This document shows positions 8,414 through 17,067 of a stretch of DNA of 64,000 nucleotides, piece after piece. Origin of the DNA: Pseudarthrobacter sp. BIM B-2242 (GTDB lineage: Bacteria; Actinomycetota; Actinomycetes; Actinomycetales; Micrococcaceae); contig NZ_CP061721.1 in the NCBI RefSeq assembly GCF_014764445.1, forward strand, positions 1,798,001 to 1,862,000, read 5' to 3'. The position numbers and the translations under genes are program-made. Every line of letters starts with the position of its first letter. The first letter of the stretch is position 1. The notes below the pieces were generated by a model. It worked only from the letters and a program-made list of their open reading frames with translations. It ran no database searches and was not told the DNA's origin.

Positions 8414-9955
8414 TTAGGGGAAGAGGGGCCGGGGCCCGTCGAAGATTCCAGCCATGGTCCAGGCGTCGAGCGCGAGCAGCCGCACGGTACCCCCGGAGGC
8501 TGCGAGGCTCACCTGGCCGCCGTCCAGGGTGGGATAAACGCGGGCTGTGAGCGGCATGCCGTTTGCGAAAATCTCGACGGCGGACCGGTCCAGAAGCACA
8601 CGCAGGTGCACGCGGCCGCCAGGCATCGGAACAGGCCCGGACTTGTCTTCCGTGTCTACAGTGGCGTCGAGGCTGCTGCGGCTGCGGTCGAGGCGGAGGC
8701 TTCCTTCGCAACCGTCGCCGGGTGCGCGGCTCAGTTCAACCACAGTCTCCTCGGCGCCGTCCTCCGAGCCCAGAACAACCAGCCGCAGCACAGCTCCCGG
8801 TGCGATCTGCACGTCGAGCTCAAGGTCCAGTTGCCGGCCGGACACCCCGGCACTTACAGGTGCCCCGGCGTCGGACAGCACGAAGCCGGGCATGCTCACG
8901 TGCTCCCGGCGCAACGCCTCGATTTCCGGTACCGGAGCGAACCGCAGCATGCCGTCGTCGGCCACCGTAGCCATACGTGGCAGGCTCATCACACCGGACC
9001 AGCCGGCGTCCACCATGGCCTCGTCGCTGCGGCCTTCCTGGAGCCAGCCGAACATAATGCGTCGGCCCATATCGTCCCGGAAAGACTGCGGTGCGTAGAA
9101 GAACCGGCCCCCGTAGTCGAGGCGGTGCAGCGCCGCGGGTACAAAGGAGTCGCCGGAATAGCGCCCGGTCCAGTACAGCGGGTGCCGCGTGTCGCCGTCG
9201 TGCCATGCCGAGAAGACCAGGACATCGGGGGAGCTGTCCACGGGATCGGAACCCAGCGAACCCCCGCCTGTCCGGAACAGGTCCACGCATTCCCACATGG
9301 TGCCGGTCCAGTCCGTGCCGGCAGGGTCACCCTGCGACGCGTCGCCAATGTACAGCGGACCGATGTAGTCCCACGCGTGCAGGTCGGCGGATTCGTAGAG
9401 GAAGGCCGTCCCGCCGCGCCCCCGGATTCCTGAGCCCACCAGCTGCCGCCACTTGTCCCCTTCGCGCCACACGCAGTGGTCGCGGTAGGCGGTAATGTCG
9501 ACGCCGGCCGGCGGGGCGGCTATAACAGGGTTGCCGGCCGCTTTGGTCCAGTTCAGCAGGTCCGCAGACCCGACGGCGACGCAAGCCAGCTCCCGCTCAC
9601 CGGCCCGGCCTGAGTAGACCAGGGTTGGTGTTCCATTGTCATTGACCAGGACCCCGGACCAGCAGCCTCCGGCGTCCGGCCCCTCGGACGGTTCCAGCGC
9701 CACCGGCTGGTCCGTCCACGTAACGAGATCGGCGCTGGTGGCGTGGCCCCACCGGATGTTGTGGTGGAAGGCGCCCTCCGGATTGTATTGGTAGAAGAGG
9801 TGGTAGGTCCCGTTCCACTGGCAGACGCCATTGGGATCGTTGAGCCAGCCGGCGGGGGAGACGAAATGGAAGCGGGGGCGGAGCGGATCGGCCTCGGCGC
9901 GGGCAACCAGCTCGTCCCGGGGAACCGTGGCCAGGGGGTGGATCAGTCCGGTCAT
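8414..9955 (-). CDS. cytoplasmic GH32 beta-fructosidase (sucrose-6-phosphate hydrolase/invertase type)
   Basis: 513 residues with no signal peptide, so it acts in the cytoplasm. The canonical GH32 blocks are present: WLNDPNG with nucleophile Asp40, YRDH with the stabilising Asp159, and WECVD with acid/base Glu222. A C-terminal beta-sandwich contains the usual DRSAVEIF motif. It would hydrolyse beta-fructosides such as sucrose, inulo- or levan-oligosaccharides brought in by the adjoining transporter. Its start overlaps the stop of the upstream ATPase gene and it has a GAAGG ribosome site, so translation is coupled. Its position after the transporter genes fits intracellular breakdown of imported oligofructosides. 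Confidence 0.9.
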   Translation of the reverse strand: MTGLIHPLATVPRDELVARAEADPLRPRFHFVSPAGWLNDPNGVCQWNGTYHLFYQYNPEGAFHHNIRWGHATSADLVTWTDQPVALEPSEGPDAGGCWSGVLVNDNGTPTLVYSGRAGERELACVAVGSADLLNWTKAAGNPVIAAPPAGVDITAYRDHCVWREGDKWRQLVGSGIRGRGGTAFLYESADLHAWDYIGPLYIGDASQGDPAGTDWTGTMWECVDLFRTGGGSLGSDPVDSSPDVLVFSAWHDGDTRHPLYWTGRYSGDSFVPAALHRLDYGGRFFYAPQSFRDDMGRRIMFGWLQEGRSDEAMVDAGWSGVMSLPRMATVADDGMLRFAPVPEIEALRREHVSMPGFVLSDAGAPVSAGVSGRQLDLELDVQIAPGAVLRLVVLGSEDGAEETVVELSRAPGDGCEGSLRLDRSRSSLDATVDTEDKSGPVPMPGGRVHLRVLLDRSAVEIFANGMPLTARVYPTLDGGQVSLAASGGTVRLLALDAWTMAGIFDGPRPLFP

Positions 9956-11040
9956 GCCGAAGCCTTCTTGTCTTCTTGTTCAGGTGCCGGCCCGGATTCA
10001 GGTGCCAGTGCATGCCCGCCACCGCCGGCACGCGGCCGGTAGAGGTGGCAGCGGACCCAATGGCGGCTGCGGGGTTCGCCGACCTGGTGGCGGACGGGCT
10101 TGGTCGCAGAGCACGGCTGGTCCGGGTCGCCGTCGAAAGCGCAGTTTGTCGAGGCCATGACCGCCTGGCGCAGTTCGGCGCGGCGGACGGGATCGTAGGA
10201 GCCCGCGCGGGCCGGGTCCGGCACGGCGGACACCAGCAACCGGGTATACGGGTGGGCCGGATTGGCCAGCAGGTCCAGGGACTCGCCCTCTTCCACGAGC
10301 TCACCGGCGAACATCACCGCTGTCCGGTCGGCCAGGTAGCGGGCAGATGCGAGGTCGTGGGTGATGTAGAGCATCGAAATGCCCTGCTCGTCGCGGAGTG
10401 TGCGCATCAGGTTCAGCACACCGATGCGCACGGAAACATCCAGCATGGACGTTGGCTCGTCGGCGAGAATCACCCGCGGTTCCACGGCCAGAGCCCGGGC
10501 AATGGCCACACGCTGGCGCTGCCCGCCGGAGAGTTCGTGCGGATAGGAGTCCAGCATGTCTGCCTGCAGGCCCACGGTGGCCATCAGCTCCTCAAGCCGT
10601 TGCTGGGTGGCGGATTCAGAACGGCCCGCCTTTCCGTGGATTGCCAGCGACCGCCGCAGGAAGTGCTCAATCCTGTGCGCCGGGTTCAGTGAACCGAACG
10701 GGTCCTGGAACACCATCTGGAGCTGGGAGCGGAAGGCCCGCGAAGCCTGGAACCGGTCGCGCTTGAGGACATCAACGCCGTCAATCAGGATCTCCCCGGA
10801 GCCTGGCTTCTCGAGCCGGGCAACGCAGCGGGCCAGGGTGCTCTTGCCCGAACCGGATTCCCCCACCAGTGCCACGATTTCGCCCCGGCCAATGGACAGA
10901 TCGACGCCGTGCAGTGCACGGACCGATTCCCGGGAGAAAAGCCCGCCGATCGGGAACGATTTTCCCAGCCCGCGGATCTCGAGGGCAGGGGTTTCTACGG
11001 AAGCATCAGGATGCCCCGGGGACAGTGCAGTGCGGTTCAT
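9952..11040 (-). CDS. ABC transporter ATP-binding protein, OppF/DppF type
   Basis: 362 residues. Walker A is GESGSGKST, the signature is LSGGQRQRVAIARAL and Walker B is VILADEPTSMLD. The C-terminal region carries the oligopeptide-transporter extension with a P-Y-T-x-x-L-[LV]-x-A-V-P block and several cysteines further on, typical of OppF/DppF. It is one of the two ATPases of the import complex encoded by the surrounding genes, and its start overlaps the stop of its OppD-type partner with a GGAAGGAG site. The family usually imports peptides, but the GH32 neighbours suggest an oligosaccharide substrate here. Confidence 0.9.
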   Translation of the reverse strand: MNRTALSPGHPDASVETPALEIRGLGKSFPIGGLFSRESVRALHGVDLSIGRGEIVALVGESGSGKSTLARCVARLEKPGSGEILIDGVDVLKRDRFQASRAFRSQLQMVFQDPFGSLNPAHRIEHFLRRSLAIHGKAGRSESATQQRLEELMATVGLQADMLDSYPHELSGGQRQRVAIARALAVEPRVILADEPTSMLDVSVRIGVLNLMRTLRDEQGISMLYITHDLASARYLADRTAVMFAGELVEEGESLDLLANPAHPYTRLLVSAVPDPARAGSYDPVRRAELRQAVMASTNCAFDGDPDQPCSATKPVRHQVGEPRSRHWVRCHLYRPRAGGGGHALAPESGPAPEQEDKKASA

Positions 11041-12053
11041 CGTGCGGCTCCTTCCATGATTGAGGGATCGGCGGCCGGTGTGCCGGCATTCGCCGCTGAG
11101 CCGGCAGCCGCCACAGTACCGGCACCCAAGGCACCCGCGGCACCCGCCGGGGCCACGAAATGTCCGGGTGCCGCCTCGGTGAGGTCCGGGATATTCCGGA
11201 ATTTGACGCCGTCGGGCAGTCCGGTTAAGGGAATGCGCGGGCCGGTAAGCGGCGGGAATGCGCCCATCAGCGCCTGGGTATAGGGATGACGGGGCTCCGC
11301 GTAGACTTCCCGGGCTTTCGCCGTTTCCACGATCCGGCCGCCGTACATCACGGCCATGCGGTGCGAGAGTTCCACCATGAGGGACATGTCATGCGTGATG
11401 AAAAGGACGGAGAAGCCGAGTTCGCGCTGGAGTTCCTTGATCTGGGCCATGATCTCCTGCTGCACCACAACGTCCAGCGCAGTGGTTGGCTCGTCCAGGA
11501 TCAGCAGCGACGGTTTGAGCGCCACGGCCATGGCGATGACCGCTCGCTGCCGCATGCCGCCGGAGAGCTGGTGCGGATAGGACTTAAGGCGCGCCGGATC
11601 GATCCGGACGAGTTCCAGCAGTTCACCCGCGCGCCGGAGCGATTCCGTGCGGGAGTAGCCGGCATGCGTGGTGAAGATATCCACGATCTGCTCGCCGATG
11701 GTCAGCACCGGATTCAGGGAGTTCATGGCCGACTGGAACACCATGGCCACGTCCTGCCAGCGGAATCGCCGCAGCTCCTCCGGGCTCATGGCCAGGACGT
11801 CCCTGCCGCCGAAGGAGATGCTGCCACCGGCGATCCTGGCCGGATCCTTCAGCAGGCGCATGATCGAGTTGGCGATGGTCGACTTTCCGCAGCCCGATTC
11901 CCCGGCCAGCCCGAACACCTCGCCGGTGCCGATGCTGAAGGAAACGCGGTCGACGGCGGTGGTGGAGCGGGTATCGCCGACGTACCTTACGGTGAGGTTC
12001 CTGACGTCCAGGACTGGTTCGTGGGAGCCGAAGGAGACTTGGGAGACGGTCAC
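11037..12053 (-). CDS. ABC transporter ATP-binding protein, OppD/DppD type
   Basis: 338 residues from a GTG that overlaps the previous stop (GTGA), with AAAGGAG upstream. Walker A is GESGCGKST, the signature is LSGGMRQRAVIAMA and Walker B is LLILDEPTTALD. The HPYTQALMGAFPPL segment is characteristic of the OppD/DppD branch. The last 40 or so residues are Ala/Pro-rich and more variable than usual. It forms the second nucleotide-binding subunit of the importer and sits between its OppF partner and the DppC-type permease. Confidence 0.9.
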   Translation of the reverse strand: MTVSQVSFGSHEPVLDVRNLTVRYVGDTRSTTAVDRVSFSIGTGEVFGLAGESGCGKSTIANSIMRLLKDPARIAGGSISFGGRDVLAMSPEELRRFRWQDVAMVFQSAMNSLNPVLTIGEQIVDIFTTHAGYSRTESLRRAGELLELVRIDPARLKSYPHQLSGGMRQRAVIAMAVALKPSLLILDEPTTALDVVVQQEIMAQIKELQRELGFSVLFITHDMSLMVELSHRMAVMYGGRIVETAKAREVYAEPRHPYTQALMGAFPPLTGPRIPLTGLPDGVKFRNIPDLTEAAPGHFVAPAGAAGALGAGTVAAAGSAANAGTPAADPSIMEGAAR

Positions 12054-13009
12054 GGGGCGCTCCTTTCAAGGTGTGCAGGGGTTTGTACGGCGGCTGGCTT
12101 GGGTGCCTTGATCTTCCGCAGCCGGGGGTTGGTGACCTCGTCCACGGCGTAGTTGATGAGGGCCAGCGCAAAGGCGACCAGCGCGATGCAGACACCCGAG
12201 GGCACAAACACCCACCAGCTGCCCGTCAGGAGGGCACCCTCGTTGCCGGCCCAGAACAGGTTGTTGCCCCACGAGACCGTGCTGACATCGCCTAGGCCGA
12301 GGAACTCAAGACCCGCCTGCGCTCCGATGCCGTAGATCACGCAGGCCAGGAGGGTACCCATCACGATGGAGGCCATGTTGGGCAGGATCTCGCGGAACAT
12401 GATCCGGCCCGCCCGTTCGCCGGAGACCACGGCCGCGGCCACGAAGTCCTTCGACCGGATGGACAGGGCCTGCGAGCGAAGGACACGTGCGGAGCCGGCC
12501 CACCCGGTGACCACCAGCACCAGGATGACGGTGCCCAGTCCCGGCGGCAGGAATGCGGCCAGAATCACCAGCAGCGGCAGGCCGGGAAGGAGCAGGAAGA
12601 CGTTGGTCACCAGGGAGAGTGCTTCATCGATGAACTTGCCGAAGTAGGCAGAGGCAAGGCCCACCAGGATGCCGATCAGCGTGGAGGCGAATCCCACCGT
12701 CAGCCCCACGAACAGGGAACTTCGGGAGCCGTGGACGGTCAGGGCGAGGACATCCTGTCCCTTGGCCGTGGTGCCCAGCCAGTGCTCGGCGGACGGTTCC
12801 AGCGAGGCCATGGCGGTGATCCGGGAGGGATCGCCCGGGAACAGAACGGGTGCGAGGAGCGCCAGTGTGATGAACACCAGCATCACCGCCATGCCCGCCA
12901 TCGACTTCCTGTTGGTGAGGAGCCCGTGGATAAAGCTGCGGTTGGGTTTGCGGCCAGCCCTTATGGTGCCCGCCGGCTTGGCGGGCTGCTGCAGAATTAC
13001 GGTTGTCAT
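12050..13009 (-). CDS. ABC transporter permease, OppC/DppC type
   Basis: 319 residues from ATG 13009 with AAGGGA upstream. An open frame extends further upstream but runs through the neighbouring permease gene and is not coding. There are five or six membrane segments, with an N-terminal cytoplasmic stretch of about 30 residues before the first. The inner-membrane coupling region reads RSQALSIRSKDFVAAAVVSGERAGRIMFREILPN, i.e. the E-A-A-type loop of this family. It pairs with the DppB-type permease 11 bp upstream to form the membrane channel. Confidence 0.9.
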   Translation of the reverse strand: MTTVILQQPAKPAGTIRAGRKPNRSFIHGLLTNRKSMAGMAVMLVFITLALLAPVLFPGDPSRITAMASLEPSAEHWLGTTAKGQDVLALTVHGSRSSLFVGLTVGFASTLIGILVGLASAYFGKFIDEALSLVTNVFLLLPGLPLLVILAAFLPPGLGTVILVLVVTGWAGSARVLRSQALSIRSKDFVAAAVVSGERAGRIMFREILPNMASIVMGTLLACVIYGIGAQAGLEFLGLGDVSTVSWGNNLFWAGNEGALLTGSWWVFVPSGVCIALVAFALALINYAVDEVTNPRLRKIKAPKPAAVQTPAHLERSAP

Positions 13010-13020
13010 GGTTGGATCCC

Positions 13021-13998
13021 TTAGTTGCTGCGCACGCGCGGGTCGAGGCGGACGTACAGGATGTCCACCAGGAAGTTCGCCAGCAGCACGGCGGCGGTGA
13101 TGGTCAGGAACAGGCCCTGCATCAGCGGGTAGTCGAGGCCCTGGACGGCGTTCAGGAGCTGGTAGCCAACACCGGGGTAGGCGAACACCACCTCGGTGAG
13201 GAGCGCGCCGCCCACCACAAACCCCAGGCCCATGCCGAAGCTCGTCACCGAGGGCAGCATGGCGTTCCGGGCTGCGTAGCGGAGCATAATGCGGCCCGGC
13301 CGGAGGCCCTTGGCTTCGGCCATGGTGATGTAGTCCTCCGAATTGGTGGCGATCATGGTGTTCCGCATGCCCAGCATCCAGCCGCCGATGGACACCAGCA
13401 CGATGGTCAGCGCCGGAAGCACAAGGTGGGCGCCGACGTCGCCGATGAATTCCCAGGTGAAGCCGGGCTCCAGCCCGGCCGTGAACGCGTGCCGGATGGG
13501 GAACCAGCCCAGCACCACGCCGAACAGGTAGAGCGCGCCCATGGCGAGCCAGAAGTAGGGGAACGAGCCGATGAACACGAGCACCGGGGGGAGTGCGGAG
13601 TCCACCGCGCCGCCGCGGCGCCACGCGGCCAGGATGCCCAGCAGGTTACCCACGACGGCGGCAATCACCAGTGCGGTTCCGCCCAGCAGGAGCGTCCAGC
13701 CGATCTGGGACGAGATGACCTCGGTGACCGGGGTGGGGAAGCGGGAGATAGATACCCCCATCTGCCCGGTGAAGATGTTGTGCAGGTAGTCGGTGTACTG
13801 CTCCCAGAGCGGCCTGTCGTCAACGCCGAGCAGCTTTCGCAGGGCCTCGATCTGTTCGGGCTGCATTCTGTCCTGGGAGCGGGCGAACATGCGGGAGACG
13901 GGGTCGCCCGGCATAAAACGCGGGAGCAGGAAATTCAGGGTGATGGATGCCCAGAAGGCGATCAGGTAGAAACCAAGGCGGCGCAGGATGAAGCGCAC
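13021..13998 (-). CDS. ABC transporter permease, OppB/DppB type
   Basis: 325 residues from GTG 13998, preceded by a strong GGAGGG site. The N-terminus reads FILRRLGFYLIAFWASITLNFLLP, the conserved first membrane segment of DppB/OppB-type permeases. About six segments follow, with the coupling loop (MAEAKGLRPGRIMLRYAARNA) in the C-terminal half. It is the first of the membrane and ATPase genes after the binding-protein gene, from which it is separated by 120 bp holding a stable stem-loop. Confidence 0.9.
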   Translation of the reverse strand: MRFILRRLGFYLIAFWASITLNFLLPRFMPGDPVSRMFARSQDRMQPEQIEALRKLLGVDDRPLWEQYTDYLHNIFTGQMGVSISRFPTPVTEVISSQIGWTLLLGGTALVIAAVVGNLLGILAAWRRGGAVDSALPPVLVFIGSFPYFWLAMGALYLFGVVLGWFPIRHAFTAGLEPGFTWEFIGDVGAHLVLPALTIVLVSIGGWMLGMRNTMIATNSEDYITMAEAKGLRPGRIMLRYAARNAMLPSVTSFGMGLGFVVGGALLTEVVFAYPGVGYQLLNAVQGLDYPLMQGLFLTITAAVLLANFLVDILYVRLDPRVRSN

Positions 13999-14034
13999 GG
14001 GTTCCCTCCATTCGGGAAGTGCGGAAATGTGGGG

Positions 14035-14079
14035 GCACGCCCGGCGGCCAGCTGGTTGAGACGCAGCCGCCGGGCGTGC
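14035..14079 (-). terminator. intercistronic stem-loop between binding protein and permease genes
   Basis: Perfect 14-bp inverted repeat: GCACGCCCGGCGGC at 14035-14048 and its complement at 14066-14079, with a 17-base loop. There is no T-run. In binding-protein operons such a hairpin commonly lowers read-through into the transporter genes or protects the upstream message, which would give excess binding protein. That role is inferred. Confidence 0.6.
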
Positions 14080-14118
14080 ATTGCTGGTGGGCGAGGTGGC
14101 CCGCCTGCCCGGAGTTGG

Positions 14119-15792
14119 CTACTTGCGCGGTTCCAGGGTGGTCAGTACCAGCACCGTGGTGGGTGCGCGGACCGAAAGGGTGGCGTAGGGATTGCCCTCG
14201 GTGGGCCAGCCGGTGAAGCGGGTGTCGTTGAAGGCGCCCCATTCCGGTCCGGAGAACAGTGGCACCAGCGGCGCGGTGTTGTTGTATTCTTCCTGCAGCT
14301 TGTTGGCGATGTCCTTCTGGCCGGACTCGTCTGATTCGGCAGCGAATTCGGCGAGCAGCGCATCGGCTGTGGCATCACCGAAGCGGTGGTAGTTGTCGAA
14401 GGTTTTGGTGCCCACCGGCTTGACCGTTGCACTTCCCATGGAGGTGTTGAAGTACTTGTACGGGCTGGGGTCGTTGGCGCTCCAGACGATGCCGGAGTCG
14501 AAGTCGCCCGTCTCGTAGCCGGCAACCACAGCGGCCCAGTCCGGGGATTCCACCTTCGCGGTAACGCCAACCTCGGCCAGGTTCTGGGCGATCACGTTGG
14601 CAACTGACAGCCAGTCGGAGGAGGTAGCGCCTACGGAGATCTTGAACTCGAAGGGCTTACCGTCCTTGAGCGTGCGCTTGCCGTCAGCACCCTTGGCATA
14701 GCCGGCCTTGTCCAGCAGATCGTTGGCCTTCCCGACATCCAGCTTTGTCCAGGTGCAGTTGTCCTTGACCTCGGCGTTCTTCCAGGTTTCATAGTTGCCG
14801 GAGAGTCCGGTGCAGTCGGCCGGCTTGGCGTAGCCGCTCATGCCGATTGTCGAGACCTGGTCGCGGTCAACGGCCATGCTCAGCGCCTTGCGGACATCCA
14901 CGTCGTTGAACGGGGCTTTGGTGGTGTTGAGCTGCCAGTTGATCATGGCGCCCGTGGCCGGGAACCAGTACTGCCGGTGCTCCTTGTCCTTGGAGACGAA
15001 GGTCTTCTCGATGTTCGGGATGTACTGCGGGGCCCAGTCCACGTCGCCGTTGGCGGCGGCGAGGTTGGCGCCGTCGTTCCCTGCAAAGGCGAGCATCTTG
15101 ATACCGGCGATCTTCTGCTTTCCCGGCTGCCAGTAGTTGGGGTTCTTCTTCAGCACGAAAGACTGCGCCTGGAAGCTGTCCACCTCCGTGTAGGGGCCGG
15201 TGCCCACCGGCTTGGCGTTGGCGTCCTTCTCCGGATCGGCCAGGGCGGACCAGATGTGCTTGGGCAGGATGGTGAGCTGTCCAACATCGTAGAGGGCCGG
15301 GGACCAGGGCTTGTTGAAGGTGAAGGTGACCGTGTTTCCTTCTGCGGCCACGGTGTCCAGATAGTCGTAACCGCCCTTGATCTTCTTCTGGAGCTCGAAC
15401 GTGTAGGCGACGTCCTCGGCCACGAGCGGCTTACCGTCAGACCATTTCACGCCGTCGCGCAGCGTGAACGTGATGGACTTGCCATCCTCGGCGGCCTTCC
15501 ACCCGGTGGCGAGCCACGGCACGGTGTCTCCCTTGGCCGGGTTGAAGATCAGGAGGGATTCGTAGATGGACTGCTGGACCATCGGGTTGACTGTGGGCGC
15601 GAACGGGTTGAAGTTCTGCACGAAGGTGCCCATATCCTCACGCGGGATGGTGAGGAATGCGCCCGCATTCGCCGCGGCGTCGGTGCCGGCAGGCTTGTTG
15701 GCGGTGGCTGCGCAGCCGGTCAGCAGCATGGCGCCGACCGCCAGACCGGCGGCCGTGATGCGGGCAGACCTCAAGAATCGGTGTTGTGTCAT
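14119..15792 (-). CDS. family 5 extracellular solute-binding lipoprotein
   Basis: 557 residues. The N-terminus is a lipoprotein signal with lipobox LLTGC at about residue 27. The mature part has SBP_bac_5 features: a YESLLIFNPAKGDTVPWLATGW block, then the KPLVAEDVAYTFEL segment and a late VVAGYETGDFDSGIVW stretch. This is the ligand-catching subunit for the Opp-type importer encoded directly downstream. Family 5 proteins bind peptides, nickel and, in several bacteria, oligosaccharides. The LacI regulator and two GH32 enzymes in the same locus favour a fructo-oligosaccharide ligand. It is the first structural gene after the regulator, 78 bp downstream of the lacI-type stop. Confidence 0.9.
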   Translation of the reverse strand: MTQHRFLRSARITAAGLAVGAMLLTGCAATANKPAGTDAAANAGAFLTIPREDMGTFVQNFNPFAPTVNPMVQQSIYESLLIFNPAKGDTVPWLATGWKAAEDGKSITFTLRDGVKWSDGKPLVAEDVAYTFELQKKIKGGYDYLDTVAAEGNTVTFTFNKPWSPALYDVGQLTILPKHIWSALADPEKDANAKPVGTGPYTEVDSFQAQSFVLKKNPNYWQPGKQKIAGIKMLAFAGNDGANLAAANGDVDWAPQYIPNIEKTFVSKDKEHRQYWFPATGAMINWQLNTTKAPFNDVDVRKALSMAVDRDQVSTIGMSGYAKPADCTGLSGNYETWKNAEVKDNCTWTKLDVGKANDLLDKAGYAKGADGKRTLKDGKPFEFKISVGATSSDWLSVANVIAQNLAEVGVTAKVESPDWAAVVAGYETGDFDSGIVWSANDPSPYKYFNTSMGSATVKPVGTKTFDNYHRFGDATADALLAEFAAESDESGQKDIANKLQEEYNNTAPLVPLFSGPEWGAFNDTRFTGWPTEGNPYATLSVRAPTTVLVLTTLEPRK

Positions 15793-15870
15793 GATGGTTA
15801 TCTCTTTCCTATCTTCATCAGCAAGGTGAAGGGGTGGGTGAGGGGTTGCTCTTCGACGTTGATTTCGCGG

Positions 15871-16941
15871 TCAGACCGAAGAGCGTTCTAGCAGCGGACA
15901 GTCGACTAATTGCTGGTCGGCAATTATCGGCTGTCCTGCTGTAAGAGCTGCGAGCGTCCGGACTCCCAGGGCGCCCATTTTTTCGAACGGCAAAGCAACC
16001 GTGGTCAGCTTGGGCCTGAGGTAGGCCGCAATCAGTTCCTGGTTATCGAAGCCGATCACGGCGATGTCTCCGGGGATGGTCAGGCCCCGTTCCTTGATGG
16101 CGTCGTATGCGCCCATTGCCATGCGGTCGTTAAGGCAGAACAGTGCGGTAGGCCTGTCCTTTTCCGGGTAGCGGTCCAGGATTTCACAGGCGGCGGCATA
16201 ACCGCCGTCGGCCGTTGCATGTCCGGGCACCACCAGCTCTGGATCAAGATCCAGCCCCGCTTGGGTCAGGGCTTCGCGGGCACCTTCCAAACGTCCGAGG
16301 GCCGCGGGAATGTCAGGGTCCAGGTTGATGACGCCAATCCTGGTATGGCCGGCACTGAGCAGCCGTTCGACGGCCACCCTGCCTCCGGCGCGCTCGTCCG
16401 GGACGATCGACGGGAGTTTCCCGTCGATATCAAAGCAGTTGATGAGGACGGTGGGCACCTCCCCGGCGCTTTCCGGAACGTGCACGCCGCGGTGGTATGT
16501 GGCTGCGTAGAGAAGTCCTTCCACTCGTTGTTCCAGTAGCTTTTCGACAGCGGCATCTTCCATGCCCTGGTTGGGTCCTGTGGCATCGGCCTGGTCGGAG
16601 GGCGCGATGAGCAGGAACCGGCGGTCAAGCCAGGCCTGGTCCTGGGCACCTTTGATGATGTCGACGGCGAACGGTGCCGTCACGATCTCGGTGACAATGC
16701 CGTACCAGTCACTGCGCTGGGATGCCAGTGCACGTGCTCCGGCGTTCGGGCGGTAACCCAGTTCCTGCACGGCGTCGTTGATGCGGGTCCGGGTTTCCTC
16801 GGAAATGCTGGCATTTTCGCGGTTGCTCAGCACAAACGACACTGCCGTCCGGGAGACGCCGGCGTGCTTGGCGACATCATTCATGGTGACACCCCGCTGC
16901 CGCACAGCCGCGGCCTTGTTCGGGGCCGTAATTTTCGCCAT
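15871..16941 (-). CDS. LacI-family transcriptional regulator
   Basis: 356 residues. The N-terminal helix-turn-helix reads VTMNDVAKHAGVSRTAVSFVLSN, followed by the hinge helix GYRPNAGARALASQ near residue 75. A periplasmic-binding-protein-like sensor domain then runs to the end, including the VIGFDNQELIAAYLRPKLTTV block typical of sugar-sensing members. ATG 16941 has GGAG six bases upstream. It precedes and is co-oriented with the transporter/GH32 genes, so it most likely represses them until the fructan-derived sugar is present. A palindromic operator-like site lies in its own upstream region. Confidence 0.9.
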   Translation of the reverse strand: MAKITAPNKAAAVRQRGVTMNDVAKHAGVSRTAVSFVLSNRENASISEETRTRINDAVQELGYRPNAGARALASQRSDWYGIVTEIVTAPFAVDIIKGAQDQAWLDRRFLLIAPSDQADATGPNQGMEDAAVEKLLEQRVEGLLYAATYHRGVHVPESAGEVPTVLINCFDIDGKLPSIVPDERAGGRVAVERLLSAGHTRIGVINLDPDIPAALGRLEGAREALTQAGLDLDPELVVPGHATADGGYAAACEILDRYPEKDRPTALFCLNDRMAMGAYDAIKERGLTIPGDIAVIGFDNQELIAAYLRPKLTTVALPFEKMGALGVRTLAALTAGQPIIADQQLVDCPLLERSSV

Positions 16942-17003
16942 TGAATGCTCCGGGAGTGTCGTCGATGTTGAGAACCTGATGGTGCTCCGGGGCGTCCGCG
17001 CTT

Positions 17004-17057
17004 CGGTTACTAACGCGCGTTACCTCGAGAACATGTGACTGAGGTTACTCGCGTTAC
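17004..17057 (-). promoter_or_regulatory. operator-like palindrome and GTTAC repeats upstream of the LacI-type gene
   Basis: A perfect 12-bp palindrome, TAACGCGCGTTA, lies at 17011-17022, flanked by more GTTAC copies near 17006, 17044 and 17053. The central CG and even symmetry suit a LacI-family operator, suggesting autoregulation. The copies are not at 11-bp spacing, unlike the SARP-type boxes further right. Confidence 0.5.
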
Positions 17058-17067
17058 TTAGGGTCTG

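Noticed and set aside
12050..13624. A much longer version of the DppC-type permease.
   Set aside because: The upstream part overlaps the DppB-type permease gene in another frame. ATG 13009 with AAGGGA gives the normal length.
13003..14334. A 443-codon plus-strand frame opposite the permease gene.
   Set aside because: It is antisense to a permease with clear membrane segments, and its His/Gly/Gln-rich product has no domain.
17004..17057. GTTAC repeats here as an eighth SARP site.
   Set aside because: The spacing between copies is 9 or 13 bp rather than 11, and there is a perfect palindrome, which fits a LacI operator better.
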